From contig CAZZIU010000008.1 in assembly GCA_964654545.1 (NCBI GenBank), positions 1-64,000 on the forward strand: DNA of 64,000 bases, read 5' to 3'. The DNA comes from JABMOV01 sp964654545. GTDB lineage: Bacteria; Fidelibacterota; Marinisomatia; Marinisomatales; JABMOV01. The first letter of the stretch is position 1. Each line of letters starts with the position of its first letter. Shown here in pieces: positions 63,633-64,000 of this stretch. The notes under the pieces were generated by a model. It did no database searches, was not told the origin of the DNA, and was given only the letters and a program-made list of their open reading frames with translations. The position numbers and the translations under genes are program-made.

Positions 63633-64000
63633 ATGCGTAAAATCTCTCTTTTAGTATATGTACTGGTTGTCTTTCTTCCGGCTCAAGAACCAAAAGAGCC
63701 GGTAGTATCACCAATCGTTGCCTATTGGAAAACCCTGTCATCAGAAGAAAAGGAAGTTTTCCTTTTTAGCTATATGACGCAGGTTTTTGATACCTATAAT
63801 TCCATGAAATCAGAACTGGGCTATAATGATATCACCAGATGGTACTATGAAAATAAGGCTGAAACTGTATTTGGAATATTTGACCAGCTGGAGGTGACGA
63901 ATCTTGCCGAATTTGTGGGATGGATAGACGAATTTTATGTGAATGATGAATTTATGGATCGACCGTTTGATGAAGCATTGCGGTTTGCTTTTCGCTTTCA
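63633..64000 (+). CDS. Secreted protein, cut by the right window edge
   Basis: An ATG at 63633 opens a frame that stays open to the last base, about 122 residues. The start is a signal peptide (M-R-K-I-S-L-L-V-Y-V-L-V-V-F-L-P-A-Q). The visible mature part is helical and acidic (S-S-E-E-K-E-V-F, Y-N-D-I-T-R-W-Y-Y-E-N). It begins one nt after the ispG stop, so it is coupled to ispG. No family is recognised. Confidence 0.7.
   Translation, partial: MRKISLLVYVLVVFLPAQEPKEPVVSPIVAYWKTLSSEEKEVFLFSYMTQVFDTYNSMKSELGYNDITRWYYENKAETVFGIFDQLEVTNLAEFVGWIDEFYVNDEFMDRPFDEALRFAFRF

Noticed and set aside
1..64000. Genome-wide reassignment of TGA to Trp, Gly or Cys.
   Set aside because: Many well-defined genes end in TGA at the expected length (gltX, tatC, smpB, the ABC permease and others), and their Trp codons are ordinary TGG.

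Overview
The window looks like a chromosome segment from a diderm, marine-type bacterium of the Marinimicrobia (SAR406)/Fibrobacteres-Chlorobi-Bacteroidetes neighbourhood. This is inference from several signs. Two secreted proteins end in 'YPNPFNP'-type C-terminal sorting domains (type IX-secretion-like). LPS genes are present (a Kdo transferase and a GT9 heptosyltransferase-like enzyme). There are also TlpA thioredoxins, a DUF6029-like outer-membrane protein, an Omp28-family protein, Calx-beta and Ig-like giant surface proteins, and modest GC. No phage, plasmid, CRISPR array or intact insertion sequence is visible.

Layout. 1-4.2 kb: a lipoprotein, a secreted MetX-like hydrolase, a TP0381-type membrane protein and a CNNM/HlyC-type membrane protein. 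4.2-12.4 kb: one giant gene with about 23 tandem Ig-like repeats. 12.4-16.5 kb: a small acidic-tailed protein, two tRNA-Ser genes, gltX and glnS. 16.5-22.0 kb: a probable envelope redox cluster of a CsgG/TolB-like protein, a TlpA thioredoxin, a DUF6029-like outer-membrane protein and an Omp28-like protein. 22.0-22.7 kb: a terminator, a tandem 123-bp repeat built from the 5' end of a tRNA, and tRNA-Arg, tRNA-Gln and tRNA-Glu. 22.8-32.6 kb: an acidic Asp/Glu/Tyr-rich protein, a 2758-residue Calx-beta/Ig surface protein and a lipoprotein. 32.6-41.1 kb: housekeeping and metabolic genes (tadA, crotonase, VOC protein, subtilase with dockerin, thioredoxin, cystathionine beta-synthase-like enzyme, SDR, Hsp20, DegT aminotransferase) and tRNA-Leu. 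41.2-49.2 kb: smpB, tyrS, an alkaline-phosphatase-like lipoprotein, a NatAB-type ABC exporter, typA and marC. 49.2-59.6 kb: a dense, overlapping envelope/secretion operon (Crp regulator, meaB, tatC, polyprenyl synthase, heptosyltransferase, waaA, double ABC ATPase, pgsA-like, ftsY, rimO). 59.6-64 kb: two TPR proteins, ispG and a gene cut by the window end.

The most striking observation is at 20228-22012. The Omp28-like gene is interrupted by one in-frame TGA that falls exactly on the first cysteine of its CxxC redox motif (U-P-Y-C). A hairpin fitting the bacterial SECIS description starts 14 nt after it. TGA is an ordinary stop elsewhere in the window. The simplest reading is an exported, surface-sorted selenoprotein sitting beside a TlpA thioredoxin and a DUF6029-like outer-membrane protein. 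The alternatives, a nonsense mutation or a sequence error, cannot be excluded without the rest of the genome. The selenocysteine machinery is not in this window.
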